The notes beneath the pieces are model-generated. The model saw nothing but the letters and a program-made list of their open reading frames with translations. It had not been told where the DNA came from and did no database searches. A DNA stretch of 64,000 bases from positions 9,248,759-9,312,758 of the forward strand of contig NC_052111.1 of assembly GCF_012273895.1 (NCBI RefSeq), in the 5' to 3' direction. The translations under genes and the position numbers were made by a program. The stretch comes from Zerene cesonia (taxonomy: Eukaryota > Arthropoda > Insecta > Lepidoptera > Pieridae). Shown here piece after piece: positions 26,545-39,564 of the stretch (its first letter is position 1; each line of letters opens with the position of its first letter).

Positions 26545-26665
26545 TTGTGATAGGGGGACTACTCAGCATTTGCCTCTCCATATTAGTGGAGAGGCGCCGG
26601 TTTTCAGTAGCTCCCTCGACTGGCTACGCTTGGAGCACCAGAACGGTCTTTTGGGTGGTAAAATA
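26545..26665. repeat. GC-richer segment with 9-bp hairpin
   Basis: GCCTCTCCA and TGGAGAGGC (26572-26595) form a perfect 9-base stem with a 6-base loop, followed by GCCGGTTTTCAGTAGCTCCC and TGGCTACGCTTGGAGCACCA. Composition differs from both flanks. It may be part of an inserted element. Confidence 0.3.
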
Positions 26666-27224
26666 AATAGCATAAACGTTTATTATAATTTTGTGATAGG
26701 TGAATAAAGGAATAGACAATATTAACAATTCATAATATATACATAAAAAATTACCTGTACACACTTAAGATAAAGAATTAGTAAGTTTTGATTAAAAGGA
26801 AAAAAAAACAATATATTATGTATCTATATATAAAAACGAAATATACATACACATATAAATATACATAATGATACGAGCGAGCTTTTTCCAATCTCGGGGA
26901 AAAGCTCGCTCAAGACCGTACTTGATCTTAAACGTGGAACCAATGGTTAAAGTCCGTTATTAATAGTGCATCAAAACCATTAACAGATGTCGCCCTACAT
27001 CGTCTGAAACGCGTAACTAAATTTAATTATGCAAACTAATGTTATTGATGATGTGAATGACGAATATTCGATTGGTACGCCCTCTATTTATTGTTTTATT
27101 GCTAAACTCCATTTAGTGGGATTTATACACCATTTATCTAATAGCTTTTAGTGAGTGCAGGTATAGCTTAACTCGATACTACGGCAGGTCCTATGATATA
27201 ATATAATTTGTGTCTGGGGCTTTT

Positions 27225-27410
27225 CACATGCGACAGTTGGCAAATGAGCTGGTGGCTCGCTTAATAGTAAGCGACCATCACCGCTGCAGACATTCAGAGG
27301 CTATATGCGTGTGTAAGAGAATTGCCATCTCAACTAGATAAGGCATAACGAAAGGACTGGGAAGGGTGAGCAAAAGGATACAGCGGTCTTAATTCTTTAC
27401 TGAAAAGCAC
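27225..27410 (+). repeat. interspersed repeat family B, 5' part
   Basis: TTGGCAAATGAGCTGGTGGC, TAAGCGACCATCACCGCTGC and AACGAAAGGACTGGGAAGGG match the left half of family B; the right half (CACCG...GCTCGAC) is missing. Confidence 0.55.
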
Positions 27411-29536
27411 GTCTAAAAGAAGTCCTCTAAAATATAACATGTATTTCTGTAAACAACCCTTTGTTTTATAATAATTGAGAAATACTGAAACTTGTCCAAA
27501 ATTTCTTATCAATTTTATTTCAGACTAGAGAACAAAGTTATAAGACAACAGAACGTGTATCTTGGCACTATTAGCTTAACTAAAACAAATACTTTGCCAT
27601 CGGAGTAAATAAACACATTTGTACAATCCGATACTCCCAACTTTGCCCACTAAAAACTTCGCAAATTCGGTTACAGTATAAGGCCCAGTGCACACGAGGT
27701 GTTTTTTTGTATTGATGTTTTTTTTTTATAAAAACAATAATGAAGGCTTTCATTGCTTAAAATACAGATAAACTTAGCGTGTACAAAATGTGGCACGAAT
27801 TCCTCGACTGATTTTTGTGTCCGGAATTAGTTAAGAAGAAGTTTTTTATTAGATGATCAGAATTAATGTAAAACTAAATGCTAAATCTTATAAAAATGTG
27901 CTACGATTCTATAAAATTCACACTGTAATTAAAATAAAATATAATTTTTTTTACCAACTTCACAAAACACATAGTGAATTCGTACTATCATTAATTTTAA
28001 GTACTTTACAGGCGAATAGAGTTGCGAGTTTAAATTTCAATACAGTGGCTATAATGTGGCTCGCTGCCGCTCTCCCGTGTTTGGATTTGAATATTTGTTT
28101 AGTCCATTATATTTTAACATCGCGTTGAATGGGGAAAATCTAATTACCCGATTGCTTTGAATAGAAATGCTGTCGTGGCGTTATTAAATGAAACCCCAAT
28201 TTCACGTCCTTCCTTATATAATGCACAGTTCTTTGTATATTGAAAAAATATTATAGGCATAAATATTATGCTTATAATATTTTAATTCCGATTCAGTGTA
28301 TATCCATTTTTGTTAAATCCTACAATTAAATTATGAATAAATTGAGCTTTTTTTGTCTTGACACAATATCTTTAGAGAAACTGATGGCCTTTTTATGATT
28401 GAAATAATTGAACGATAAAAAATATATTAGAATGAAAAAACGATAGCAGTATTTATTAATTTAAAAACTAATGGTTTAGTTATATACAAAAACAAATAAG
28501 AGTATTTATATCGTTACTGTGGTAACAAAATATTGCTTTTTATTCTACTACTCTTTTACTGAAACAATTTTAATAAAATTTTGAACGATGATGTAGCTAG
28601 GTGAACAGATAGAGATGTAACAAGTAAACTTTCAAAAAAGTCATAGATGAGGAACGAACGGGAACGGAAGTGCACTAGTGTAGATCGAAGCTAGCGATAA
28701 GCTAGTAATATTATATCTCAAGCCGCTCGTGTATAACTTGCCTAAATACAAACAAAACATATGTAAATGTTCAATTTTCGTGAGCTCGTTTTCTTTCTAA
28801 CGCACTATGTGTAGGGGCGTGATCGGAATACAAGAGTTTCAAGTAAAAAATGGACAATTTGGAACCGCCGTTTGGGACAACGGCTCGAATTGAATAAGAA
28901 TTTGTTTAGCTTCGAATTTATACCGCCATATTGTTTTGCAGTAGTAAAAGGTACTGATATACTTAAGTGTCGTAGAAAAATTGCTTGTAATATACATCTA
29001 CGTGTTTGTTAGACTAAATTTCTTGTCAGATGTAAATATTGTACAAAATTTAGTTGTAAAAACGTAACATAAAAGTCACGTAATCCTAACCTTCTCTTTC
29101 GAAAAAACGAAAACCACGGCACACATGAAATCCCACCATCTGTCATTCATACTGGAAAAACGTCAAAAAACATTATTTTTTTATATAAATTGAATCTGCG
29201 TTTGTGGGCTCCTGTGTGAGCGTTCAATTATCGCCATCCGCTGCGGCCTCGCAGCATTTGGGAACGCGAGTATCAGAACCGAGTGGATGAATGTATTCAC
29301 AATACCATCGCTATTGAATTGAATATGTATCGAAAATATTTTGCATATTTCAACGATCCTAAATCTATTTTCATGAATGGCGTTACATACGCTTTGAAAA
29401 CATCTAAACTACATGATAGCTCGCTTGCTTGGCCGTCCTGACTGCGTTCGATTTAATTACAAGTGGACTTAGTTCGGAGATTTTTCATTAGATTAGAGTA
29501 GTATGTCTATGACCAGAATCTTCTATTTTTTTAACT

Positions 29537-29580
29537 TTTCAATCGACTTCAAAAAAGAAGAAGTTCAGAATGAAACGAAG
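29537..29580 (+). repeat. family G end fragment
   Basis: TTTCAATCGACTTCAAAAAA followed by GAAGAAGTTC is the family G end motif alone; no partner end is visible nearby. Confidence 0.4.
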
Positions 29581-30174
29581 TTACAGCGACATAAAATGCA
29601 GTGGGTATTTTAGTAATATAAGTAATATTAAGTCGACACTTAGTTTCAAAAGAAATAAAAAGATAATTTTAATTAAATAAGTGAAATAAAATTTCATCTG
29701 GCTTCCTTAAAAGTTGTTTATTTAGCATTCCAAATGAAATTTTTCAGTGTCGCTTCCAAGTTGCTAACTTGGCGACTCTTTGAGTTACTGTGTGCACTTA
29801 ACCGGGTGGTGCAAGTCGTGGACTGAGCGCGTTTTGTTATGTGTAAGGTAATTTATAATAAAGTTTATGATATTATATTAGTGAGCACTGAACAGATAGT
29901 TTTTAGACTAGCGTGCTCTACCTGCTTCGCTTAGCAACAGGCGTGACATAATCTCGCCTTCTTCATAAATAAAATAGAATGAATACGGAAAAAAAAACAA
30001 ATAAAGATTTCTATTTAGTTACTACTAATTATAATTTCCGTACTACTTACTAAATATATTTCTGACGTAGTTGAATAGAATGTTATCTGTCTTTATTATT
30101 ACCAAATTTTATTAATATTTTAACTACACACTTCGGTCCAAGATTATGTCACAGCCATATTAGCATTAAAAAAA

Positions 30175-30240
30175 ATGATCACGAGGTGGGTTTCGAACTC
30201 GCATCATTTTGGCAAACCGTAGCAATGCCAAGCCACACAA
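30175..30240 (-). mobile_element. tRNA-like (SINE head) fragment
   Basis: GAGGTGGGTTTCGAACTCGC is a B box in reverse, followed by GGCAAACCGTAGCAATGCCA. It resembles the fragment at 47177-47248 but is more worn. Confidence 0.4.
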
Positions 30241-31420
30241 AATTCCACCTGAGCAATGGCATTTTTTTTTTACACTTTCTGCTTTACGTGTCTATGAAAC
30301 AGCAGATAGTGTTACATATATGTATATGTAACTAATAAAAGAATTATAATAAATAATACGCATTAACAGTGCTGCCTTCACCTTCCAAAATGAATATATC
30401 AGTAGATATCATGAACCAATCTAAGAACCAAAAGACGCTCTATAATAAACCGAAACAGTTTTGCGCTGAGCGCTGAACGCTGTGCGTTGTACCGCTTTGC
30501 ATATCGCAAGTGCGGCATTGTGAGAGATATTGCGCTGTGACAGCGCTGCACACTGGACGCGGGACGCTGACAGGCCGGACTCCATTACTGTGATTTAACT
30601 CATAAATTGATACGCGTAGCTTGACCACCCTGTAAGTCCTAGTGCTTAGTTATTTTTCAATATTTAAGAATTGTATTAAATTTTCGATTTGCTTACAGTT
30701 TTTGGATTATGGTTAAATAGTGGGTCATCCATTATCTGCCTGATGTAATATGGAGGAATAGATTAGATAAAGATGATCATTTCATATAATACGATATCTA
30801 TGCACCTATGTAGTCAAAGATTAAATTAGGAAATATTATATTCTCATTACAAACGTTAATTCAGTTCCTAAAATCGATAACATTTTCATTCAGTACGTTT
30901 AGCTAGCATCACTAGATACGTAAGTAATCACCAGATTGCGCATTAAGTATGAACAGTCAGATCCAAACACAATTATAATTCTATACATAATTCAAATCAA
31001 CTCAAGTTAGATGAGTAAAGTTCCTCCTCAGAGGGACGACTCAGTACTCAACTATTTCCTTCCGTATCATCTAATATGGATCTTATCTTAGCTTGTACTC
31101 ACTGTTCAAATTAATTTTAGTTTATTCATTTTGGTGGTTGAGTTCTGAGTGTTTCCCGTATTTGCCTATAGTTGATTTTTAATGGTCCAACAATAGAGAT
31201 CAAGGGTTTGATTGTTATACTAGATTACGTGGTAGATTACAGAGATTTCCTGCAGTTTCGTCCAACACAACACGAAACACGGTAATGTTTTAATTGATAA
31301 GAGTCTAACATAAGCCACGGTACCTTCCCAGGGACATCTATATGAGAATTTATTTATACTGGATAGAGATTATAAGAAATGTTTACTTGATAAGAAATTA
31401 TTAAAGAATATAAAAAATAA

Positions 31421-31460
31421 TCACGAAGCGGCACTCGAACCCGCGTCTTTCTGTTTGTGT
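31421..31460 (-). mobile_element. short tRNA-like B-box fragment
   Basis: TCACGAAGCGGCACTCGAAC then CCGCGTC matches the B-box end of the same SINE-type repeat. The remainder is not recognisable. Confidence 0.3.
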
Positions 31461-31869
31461 TTGTTTTTATGCATCTCTAGCTCAGTATAGATATTCGAAT
31501 TTTGATACATTATGCTCTCTTATGAAGGATTAGTAAAGGTCATAGATTTTTAAACATTTGTAGGACTGCTTTAATGCGTTGATTACATGCTTTACAGGCT
31601 ATTGATACTACACACACATACATACATACTTTAGAGGCATTATATACCAATTGTATTTAGCAAATATAATGAAGTCTCCCAGGGCTACGTGAGAGCAAAC
31701 TATCATTCCCTGGTGACTGTTACCCAAATTAAACGTTGAATTATTTTACTATCCTTTGTCCGAGATTATGCACTCGAATGAGTCGAAAATTATTATTATG
31801 TATTTGTGCAAGTGACTCTTTTCCATAGAATTTTTCTTTGTATTTGATTAAATATTACATCCTATCCTA

Positions 31870-32085
31870 TCCTTCTAATATTATAAATGTGAAAGTGTGT
31901 GAGGATGGATGTATGTGTGTGTGTAAGTATGTTTGTTACTCTTTCACGCAAAAACTACTGAACCGATTTCAATGAAATTTGGTTCATAGATAGCTGGACA
32001 ACTGGAATAACATATAGGCAACTTTTTATCCCGATATTCCTACGGGATCCACACCTATACGGGTGAAATCGCGGATCGCAGCTAG
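31870..32085 (+). mobile_element. Helitron-like element, family A, plus copy
   Basis: Begins A|TCCTTCTAATATTATAAAT and ends GGATCGCAGCTAG|T, with the conserved middle TGGACAACTGGAATAACATA. The GT-rich stretch near the 5' end is expanded relative to other copies. Confidence 0.8.
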
Positions 32086-32677
32086 TACAATATAATTGGA
32101 TAAGTTTGCGCTATTGAAGTGTACTATGACTAAAAATGAAATAGACCCTACCCAAGTAGATTCCACACTTCGCCTTTATTTGAAACCGCACAAAATCAAT
32201 TCAGCATTTCTTAAGCTACGTGCGGACAAACCAACATAATTCAGTTTTCATGAAATAACTTACAGGCCCACATTTATATCTCAAGTGCAGCTGTATGTAG
32301 ACAAGGGAGAAATATATTTTTCAGTATAATTAACGTTATTGTGGCAGACTCTCGACCCACATCTCCAGTGGTGCTTGAGCCGCGGACACCTGCAGCAAGC
32401 TTGTCGCCAGGGGTCCTGGGTAATTGGTAATTGACACAATTTTCGCGGCAACTGTTTTGGGTGATTATTACTTGGAGCTTTATACAAGTGTGCTTTGTGC
32501 TAGGTTTGTTCATGAATATTTTAATAACGGTTTCTTGATTTAGAGAAACCGGTTTTGAGTTTCTTTTCTAGACTTTAAATAGCTTACCGCTAATATCGAA
32601 GCCTATACCTAGTCTTGCCATAAATATTGTAATAAAGAAAAAAGAAAATTGTTAACTGCAAATAACATTTATTACTT

Positions 32678-33677
32678 NNNNNNNNNNNNNNNNNNNNNNN
32701 NNNNNNNNNNNNNNNNNNNNNNNNNNNNNNNNNNNNNNNNNNNNNNNNNNNNNNNNNNNNNNNNNNNNNNNNNNNNNNNNNNNNNNNNNNNNNNNNNNNN
32801 NNNNNNNNNNNNNNNNNNNNNNNNNNNNNNNNNNNNNNNNNNNNNNNNNNNNNNNNNNNNNNNNNNNNNNNNNNNNNNNNNNNNNNNNNNNNNNNNNNNN
32901 NNNNNNNNNNNNNNNNNNNNNNNNNNNNNNNNNNNNNNNNNNNNNNNNNNNNNNNNNNNNNNNNNNNNNNNNNNNNNNNNNNNNNNNNNNNNNNNNNNNN
33001 NNNNNNNNNNNNNNNNNNNNNNNNNNNNNNNNNNNNNNNNNNNNNNNNNNNNNNNNNNNNNNNNNNNNNNNNNNNNNNNNNNNNNNNNNNNNNNNNNNNN
33101 NNNNNNNNNNNNNNNNNNNNNNNNNNNNNNNNNNNNNNNNNNNNNNNNNNNNNNNNNNNNNNNNNNNNNNNNNNNNNNNNNNNNNNNNNNNNNNNNNNNN
33201 NNNNNNNNNNNNNNNNNNNNNNNNNNNNNNNNNNNNNNNNNNNNNNNNNNNNNNNNNNNNNNNNNNNNNNNNNNNNNNNNNNNNNNNNNNNNNNNNNNNN
33301 NNNNNNNNNNNNNNNNNNNNNNNNNNNNNNNNNNNNNNNNNNNNNNNNNNNNNNNNNNNNNNNNNNNNNNNNNNNNNNNNNNNNNNNNNNNNNNNNNNNN
33401 NNNNNNNNNNNNNNNNNNNNNNNNNNNNNNNNNNNNNNNNNNNNNNNNNNNNNNNNNNNNNNNNNNNNNNNNNNNNNNNNNNNNNNNNNNNNNNNNNNNN
33501 NNNNNNNNNNNNNNNNNNNNNNNNNNNNNNNNNNNNNNNNNNNNNNNNNNNNNNNNNNNNNNNNNNNNNNNNNNNNNNNNNNNNNNNNNNNNNNNNNNNN
33601 NNNNNNNNNNNNNNNNNNNNNNNNNNNNNNNNNNNNNNNNNNNNNNNNNNNNNNNNNNNNNNNNNNNNNNNNNNNNN
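32678..33677. other. assembly gap 1 (1000 N)
   Basis: Exactly 1000 unknown bases, the usual filler for a gap of unknown size. Open frames across it are meaningless. Confidence 0.99.
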
Positions 33678-33837
33678 ATCGCAAAATATTTTACAATGTA
33701 TTGGCGCCAAAATGAGAAAACACAATGAACAATCGTATAAAAATGACAGATTCGTTATCAAATGTAATATTTTTTTATAATTAAGTGTAACAGTATTTAT
33801 GGCCAGACTAAGTATATCAATTTAAGGTTAATACACT

Positions 33838-34005
33838 GATAAAGAGGAAAGATTTGTTTGTTTACTCAATAAGATCCGCAAGTGATGGACCGATTTGACA
33901 AATTATCATACTACTAGAAAGCCACATTATCTGTTGGTCTCATATGTTATATTTTTTTTGTTTTTATACCGAATCAACTCGAGAAGAGCCCGGATAAGCG
34001 GCTAG
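33838..34005 (+). mobile_element. CTAG-end repeat, family C, plus copy
   Basis: Starts near ATAAAGAGGAAAGATTTGTT, contains GGACCGATTTGACAAATT and AGAAAGCCACATTAT, and ends GGATAAGCGGCTAG|T. It shares the 3' CTAG|T end with family A but has a different body. Confidence 0.6.
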
Positions 34006-34581
34006 TTAATTATTAAAATCTAAAGAAATCATTTTATAATCAGCAAGATATAACTAATATGTTCTTGAGTCTGAATACCTAACTAACCCCTTTCACATCT
34101 TCATTAAATGTAAATGTAGAATTAATTATTCATACTGCTTAATTCAACATTAGTAATTCAGTGCGTTCAACTTTAAAATAAATAAACAAATAAAATAGCC
34201 GTAAGTTTATATTTTCACAAATACACTACTAACTCTTAAGTTGGTTCGAAACACAACAACCAATTGGCAATACCTGAATACAGGTAACCTAGACAATAGG
34301 ACCTAGGTCAGACATAAATCCTGAAACTCGGACTTTACGTATACGACACGCGCTATTGTTATATGATATATTATATTTAGCTTCAGCTGATATTGCACCA
34401 AGGTACCGGCGTTTAATGAAATAACATATAAACTGTGATTTAGTAGACTTTTGTTATAGACTTATAAGATGTATTATGAAATCAAATGTAGTTTTAAAAC
34501 GAATTATCTTTAAGTGATAGTGTTGTTAATGATACATTACGTAAATATAAAGGTGTAGGCCATTGCCAATATATTAAATCA

Positions 34582-34784
34582 CTAGCTGCGCCCCGTGGTT
34601 TCACCCGCGTAAGTCCGTATCCTGTAGATCAAAAGTTGCCTATATGTTATTGCAGTTGTCCAGCTATCTACGTACTAAATTTCATTGCAATCGGTTCTGT
34701 AGTTTTTGCGTGAAAGAGCAACAAACACACATACATCCTTACAAACTTTCGCGTTTATAATATTAGTAGGAAAGTAGGATAGGA
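34582..34784 (-). mobile_element. Helitron-like element, family A, minus copy
   Basis: Begins A|CTAGCTGCGCCCCGTGG and ends TAGGATAGGA|T. Its CTAG end is followed by T on the element strand. The block corresponding to the GGAATATCGGGA segment of other copies is missing here, a small internal deletion. Confidence 0.78.
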
Positions 34785-34959
34785 TGTTTTTTATATTTCG
34801 TTAGAAAGATATGAACAATAGGATTTAACATTTTTATCACAAAAATTTGGATTTAAGTAAAGAAAGAAGGAAGAAGGAGCAATTTATTTTAAAGGACGTG
34901 GTAGTTCGGCTGTGCCTTCTTTATTTATCTCTATGTATAAAAATTTATCGTCACAATGT

Positions 34960-35070
34960 TAGTATCTATACTCCTCCGAAACGACTGGAACCATTTTTAA
35001 ATTTTTGTGCATATCGGGTAGGTCTGAAATCCGACCATAAATCTATTTTTCATACCCGTAAATGATAAAA
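34960..35070 (+). repeat. interspersed repeat family F
   Basis: ATACTCCTCCGAAACGACTG, TTTTTGTGCATATCGGGTAG, GTCTGAAATCCGACC and ATTTTTCATACCCGTAAATG follow a repeat order I know from lepidopteran genomes. The open frame across it is part of the repeat. Confidence 0.5.
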
Positions 35071-35157
35071 GGATGTCAGAACATCGCGTTCCAGGTTAGC
35101 TACTATTTATATATTCTACATAATTCTTTATAAGCGACAAAGATAATTTTACAATAT

Positions 35158-36157
35158 NNNNNNNNNNNNNNNNNNNNNNNNNNNNNNNNNNNNNNNNNNN
35201 NNNNNNNNNNNNNNNNNNNNNNNNNNNNNNNNNNNNNNNNNNNNNNNNNNNNNNNNNNNNNNNNNNNNNNNNNNNNNNNNNNNNNNNNNNNNNNNNNNNN
35301 NNNNNNNNNNNNNNNNNNNNNNNNNNNNNNNNNNNNNNNNNNNNNNNNNNNNNNNNNNNNNNNNNNNNNNNNNNNNNNNNNNNNNNNNNNNNNNNNNNNN
35401 NNNNNNNNNNNNNNNNNNNNNNNNNNNNNNNNNNNNNNNNNNNNNNNNNNNNNNNNNNNNNNNNNNNNNNNNNNNNNNNNNNNNNNNNNNNNNNNNNNNN
35501 NNNNNNNNNNNNNNNNNNNNNNNNNNNNNNNNNNNNNNNNNNNNNNNNNNNNNNNNNNNNNNNNNNNNNNNNNNNNNNNNNNNNNNNNNNNNNNNNNNNN
35601 NNNNNNNNNNNNNNNNNNNNNNNNNNNNNNNNNNNNNNNNNNNNNNNNNNNNNNNNNNNNNNNNNNNNNNNNNNNNNNNNNNNNNNNNNNNNNNNNNNNN
35701 NNNNNNNNNNNNNNNNNNNNNNNNNNNNNNNNNNNNNNNNNNNNNNNNNNNNNNNNNNNNNNNNNNNNNNNNNNNNNNNNNNNNNNNNNNNNNNNNNNNN
35801 NNNNNNNNNNNNNNNNNNNNNNNNNNNNNNNNNNNNNNNNNNNNNNNNNNNNNNNNNNNNNNNNNNNNNNNNNNNNNNNNNNNNNNNNNNNNNNNNNNNN
35901 NNNNNNNNNNNNNNNNNNNNNNNNNNNNNNNNNNNNNNNNNNNNNNNNNNNNNNNNNNNNNNNNNNNNNNNNNNNNNNNNNNNNNNNNNNNNNNNNNNNN
36001 NNNNNNNNNNNNNNNNNNNNNNNNNNNNNNNNNNNNNNNNNNNNNNNNNNNNNNNNNNNNNNNNNNNNNNNNNNNNNNNNNNNNNNNNNNNNNNNNNNNN
36101 NNNNNNNNNNNNNNNNNNNNNNNNNNNNNNNNNNNNNNNNNNNNNNNNNNNNNNNNN
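35158..36157. other. assembly gap 2 (1000 N)
   Basis: Exactly 1000 N, in the giant intron, shortly after the family F repeat. Confidence 0.99.
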
Positions 36158-38170
36158 TATTAGCACAAATTTCCATAAATACATATCACAAAGGCCAAAT
36201 ACTCTACGCAGTTTTATAACCTCATTATATTAAAGAAAAAAAAACATAAATACGCCAGTTTTCGTCCACAATTCCCAAGACGAAAAGCTTCAACTTCCGT
36301 TTTGATGTTTCTAACACCTCCAGACTTCACATTTCAGCTTTATGTACGGCAGTAACAGGAATTTGGAAGTACGAGCAGTTAAACGCTGGCGGGACTGCAC
36401 CGCGGGCGCTAACTCCGACTAATCGAGATAAACGCGACTTTGTTCTGTTTGATACGTGTTGTTTGATCTCCTTATTGTTACTGATTACTCGCTTCTTGTT
36501 TGTAAGCGATGTTCCAACTTGTAATTACTTTGCTGGGTTTTATATTACCGGTGATTTACAGGCCGTTTACGATTTCTTCTTTAAATTATGAGTTTTTGAT
36601 GGCCACTCTTATTGATTACATATAAGGCTATGCATGTGATCCTAAAACAAATTAATTGAAAGAAAAAACAGATAGATGGACGTATGTCCATCTTATTCTT
36701 ATTTTAGGAAGTTGACAATTCAAAGGGAAACCAACATTGACCCAAATATAACCTTATTCGTAACATTGTAAATTGAATCGTTTGCGAAAAAACTCGTAGC
36801 AAGAACGAGTCTTAGCTAATATTCAAATATCACTTTAAGAAAACCAATAACCAAAACCTTGCCTAAAGAGAGGCCCTGCATACTTAGCCAGGTAATAAAG
36901 CAAAATCTATAATGATACAAAGTGTAACGATCAAAGAAGGTGAGGTCCGATGCGGGCCGCAGGGCTGAAAGGGCCTCATCTACATAAGTAAATTGAAACC
37001 CCGCTATTTACGCTTTAAATATACGCTTAATGATTTTAGTCGAAATCGCATTATAGTCGTTTAGTTTGTGGCCGATTTCAAAGGAATTAATCTGCTTTTG
37101 GGGTTGATCTTGTGTGTGATCGAGTATTTGTTAACTTTCATATTCACTGGCCTATTTGAATTAATAGAAATGTGAAAGTTCGTGTGTTTATGACGTCATA
37201 ACACTCGAATCTACGCACGGATTTAGATAGAAACTAACTTATATCATAGAGTTTCATACCAGGATAATAATAAATACTTTTTGCTTTTCGTACATTTGAG
37301 AGTATTGTGAGTGTTCATTGAGTTACCATATAAATCGAAGAAATTAATATATAATAATTATTAGGTTTTCAAATACTCAATGACTCTACCGAGAAACTAG
37401 TACCAAAATCCCCATTAATTTATATAAATGATTTTATGTTTTTAAACTAGATAACAATGTCTGTATATATACCGTCATATCGCTTAACAGTGCTGTCACA
37501 CTATCATTAGTAGTATTGCTAAGGTTAGAGCCAAGTTTATAATAACGATCTCACCTCCAATTAAATAAAAGAAAAATGGTTTTTTTTAGAACACTGTATA
37601 CACTCTAGTGCTATTAATATTTCTACTAAGTTACATATAATAAAACGCTAAAAAATATCTTCTATTCCCCTTCTACGACCAGTCGGATAAAAATGACTGA
37701 ATAGGTACATTGTATTACACTTTTTAATATTATAAACGCGAAAGTTTGTAGGTATGGGATATTGGTTAGTCTATCACACGACAACAGCTTATCGTATGTG
37801 TATGAAATATGGTACAGAGATAGATTACGGTCTGGAATAGCGCAGAGGCCACTTTTTACCCGGGTACGACGCGAGTAACGCCGCGGTTACAGCTACTGTC
37901 CTATATTTAGGAATGTTATTAACTATCATTGGGTAATATTCATTAAAAGCTAATATCAACGTGTTAATTCTACAAAGGAAATAATAGAATTCGTTCTGAA
38001 ATATTATTAACGCTTATTAAGTGATAAGATTAGAAGGTATCAAAGCGAAGATTCATTTTAGCTGCTCTGCCATCTAAATTATTGCCTAATAGATATAAGT
38101 CTGCTAAGGTTTTATATTTAGGCTTATCAAAGATATATATATTTGAACTTATCATTTAAGCATATCCTAC

Positions 38171-38360
38171 TCCTACTAATATTATAAATGCGAAGGATGT
38201 GTGTGTGATTGTTGCTCTTTCACGCAAAAACTGCTGAACCGATTGCAATGAAATTGGTACGTAGACAGCTTGACGACTGGAATAACATATAGGCAATTTT
38301 TTATCCCGATATTTCTACGGGAAATAGACTTAAGTGAGTGAAACCGCGGGGCGCAGCTAG
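38171..38360 (+). mobile_element. Helitron-like element, family A, plus copy
   Basis: Begins TCCTACTAATATTATAAAT and ends GCGGGGCGCAGCTAG|T, with conserved middle blocks. It is slightly shortened near the 5' end. Confidence 0.8.
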
Positions 38361-38583
38361 TTTTTAATAAAATGAAGTAAAATGTACAATTATAGATAAA
38401 CAGCTGCGTAAAAATTGGAATCTTTCTGTTACATAACAGTTGACAAACTTGATTTCATCACACGAGTAAAGATTTCCTCGTGTGGCTTGAACTCTCAAGT
38501 GGAAGGCAACTAGTTATGAAACTTACATTTATGCGAAACGTTTTATTCGAATGCCATTAATAATAACTAGTTCTTATTTCTTA

Positions 38584-38906
38584 CTAGCTTAGAATTCTCT
38601 TGTATCGCGCGACATGGTAAGTAGTATTTACGCATTAAAAAGTATGGTTTGTTCTTTCCCACATTTAGCTCCATCTTCATACCAAGTTTTATCAAAATCG
38701 ATTTGACAATAACGAACTTTCAACCCTTTCTACCCTATATTCGCGATAGAAAGTATCCTATGTCCTTTCCCAAGTTCAGTTCTATCTTCATACCAAATTT
38801 TGTCAAAATTTGGTTTAGTACTTTAGGCGTGAATGCGTAACGAAGCGAAGGCGTGAAAACAGACAGACAGACAGACAGTTACTTTCGCATTTATAAAATA
38901 AGTAGA
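38584..38906 (-). mobile_element. CTAG-end repeat, family D, with internal duplication
   Basis: Begins A|CTAGCTTAG and ends with an (ACAG)n run and TTACTTTCGCATTTATAAAA, the family 5' end in reverse. The block TTTCCCA...CTTCATACCAA(G/A)TTTT(A/G)TCAAAAT occurs twice, 111 bases apart, so this copy carries a tandem duplication. Open frames here come from the repeat. Confidence 0.6.
38859..38880. repeat. (ACAG)n microsatellite
   Basis: Five ACAG units within the family D element at 38584-38906, expanded from the GTAACAGACAGACAG block typical of that family. Confidence 0.8.
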
Positions 38907-38987
38907 GATATATATTTATATGTAGCACACAATGCGCTTTATTCTTCCCTTAGTTACACTGATTCATTTATAATTTACAAGCCGGCC

Positions 38988-39175
38988 AAACGTGCAACTG
39001 ACCGCCTCTTTGGTATAATAATTTCTAATCCTTATGGGTCGTATTTTCGATTCTCGGTGAGGACTAACGAAAATATCGAAATAAAGAAAATATATATAAT
39101 GTCTCGGTCCGGATGCAGAAGGCTAATTGTCTACTTGTCCGTAAAGTGAAACCGGTATGTAATACAGGGGACTCG
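38988..39175 (+). mobile_element. diverged copy of the same tRNA-derived SINE
   Basis: GACCGCCTCTTTGGTATAAT corresponds to the tRNA-like head of the SINE at 5421 (GACCGTCTCCTTGGTACAGT), with B-box-like GATTCTCGGTG. The body GTCTCGGTCCGGATGCAGAA, GTCTACTTGTCCGTAAAG and GTGAAAC match in order. It is an older insertion. Confidence 0.65.
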
Positions 39176-39564
39176 ATAGTTCCGAAACCAACATGTTACA
39201 CCGATACTTTGTGTTGCATAAAAGCTTCTTTAATACGAGTATATTAAACATGTTAGCTGTTCATTTTATAGACAATAAATTTATTTATTGCTTTTTCATA
39301 TATAAGCAATACATAAACAGTGTAATGATTTTCTTTTAAATAGAAAAACACATGGAGACTCACGTTTAACATGTAGTTAGAGTAAACAACGCTAATTGGA
39401 AGGCATCATTGCCGTACACAGCAAGCGTCCATGGAATCACAATATTTCAAAAGCGCTTAAACCTATTATTTTTTCATTCTGCAGACATCACAAAAAGATG
39501 AAGTTTAACGCAAAGAAAATCATTCCTTCGACGAATCAATAGCGAGAGAAGTAGGTCGTTTATA

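Noticed and set aside
32590..33761. Long frames crossing gap 1, and similar ones across gaps 2 to 5
   Set aside because: They consist almost wholly of unknown residues from N bases.
38649..38840. 63-codon plus-strand frame with an internal repeat (FSSIFIP twice)
   Set aside because: The repetition comes from the tandem duplication inside a family D mobile element, not from a protein gene.
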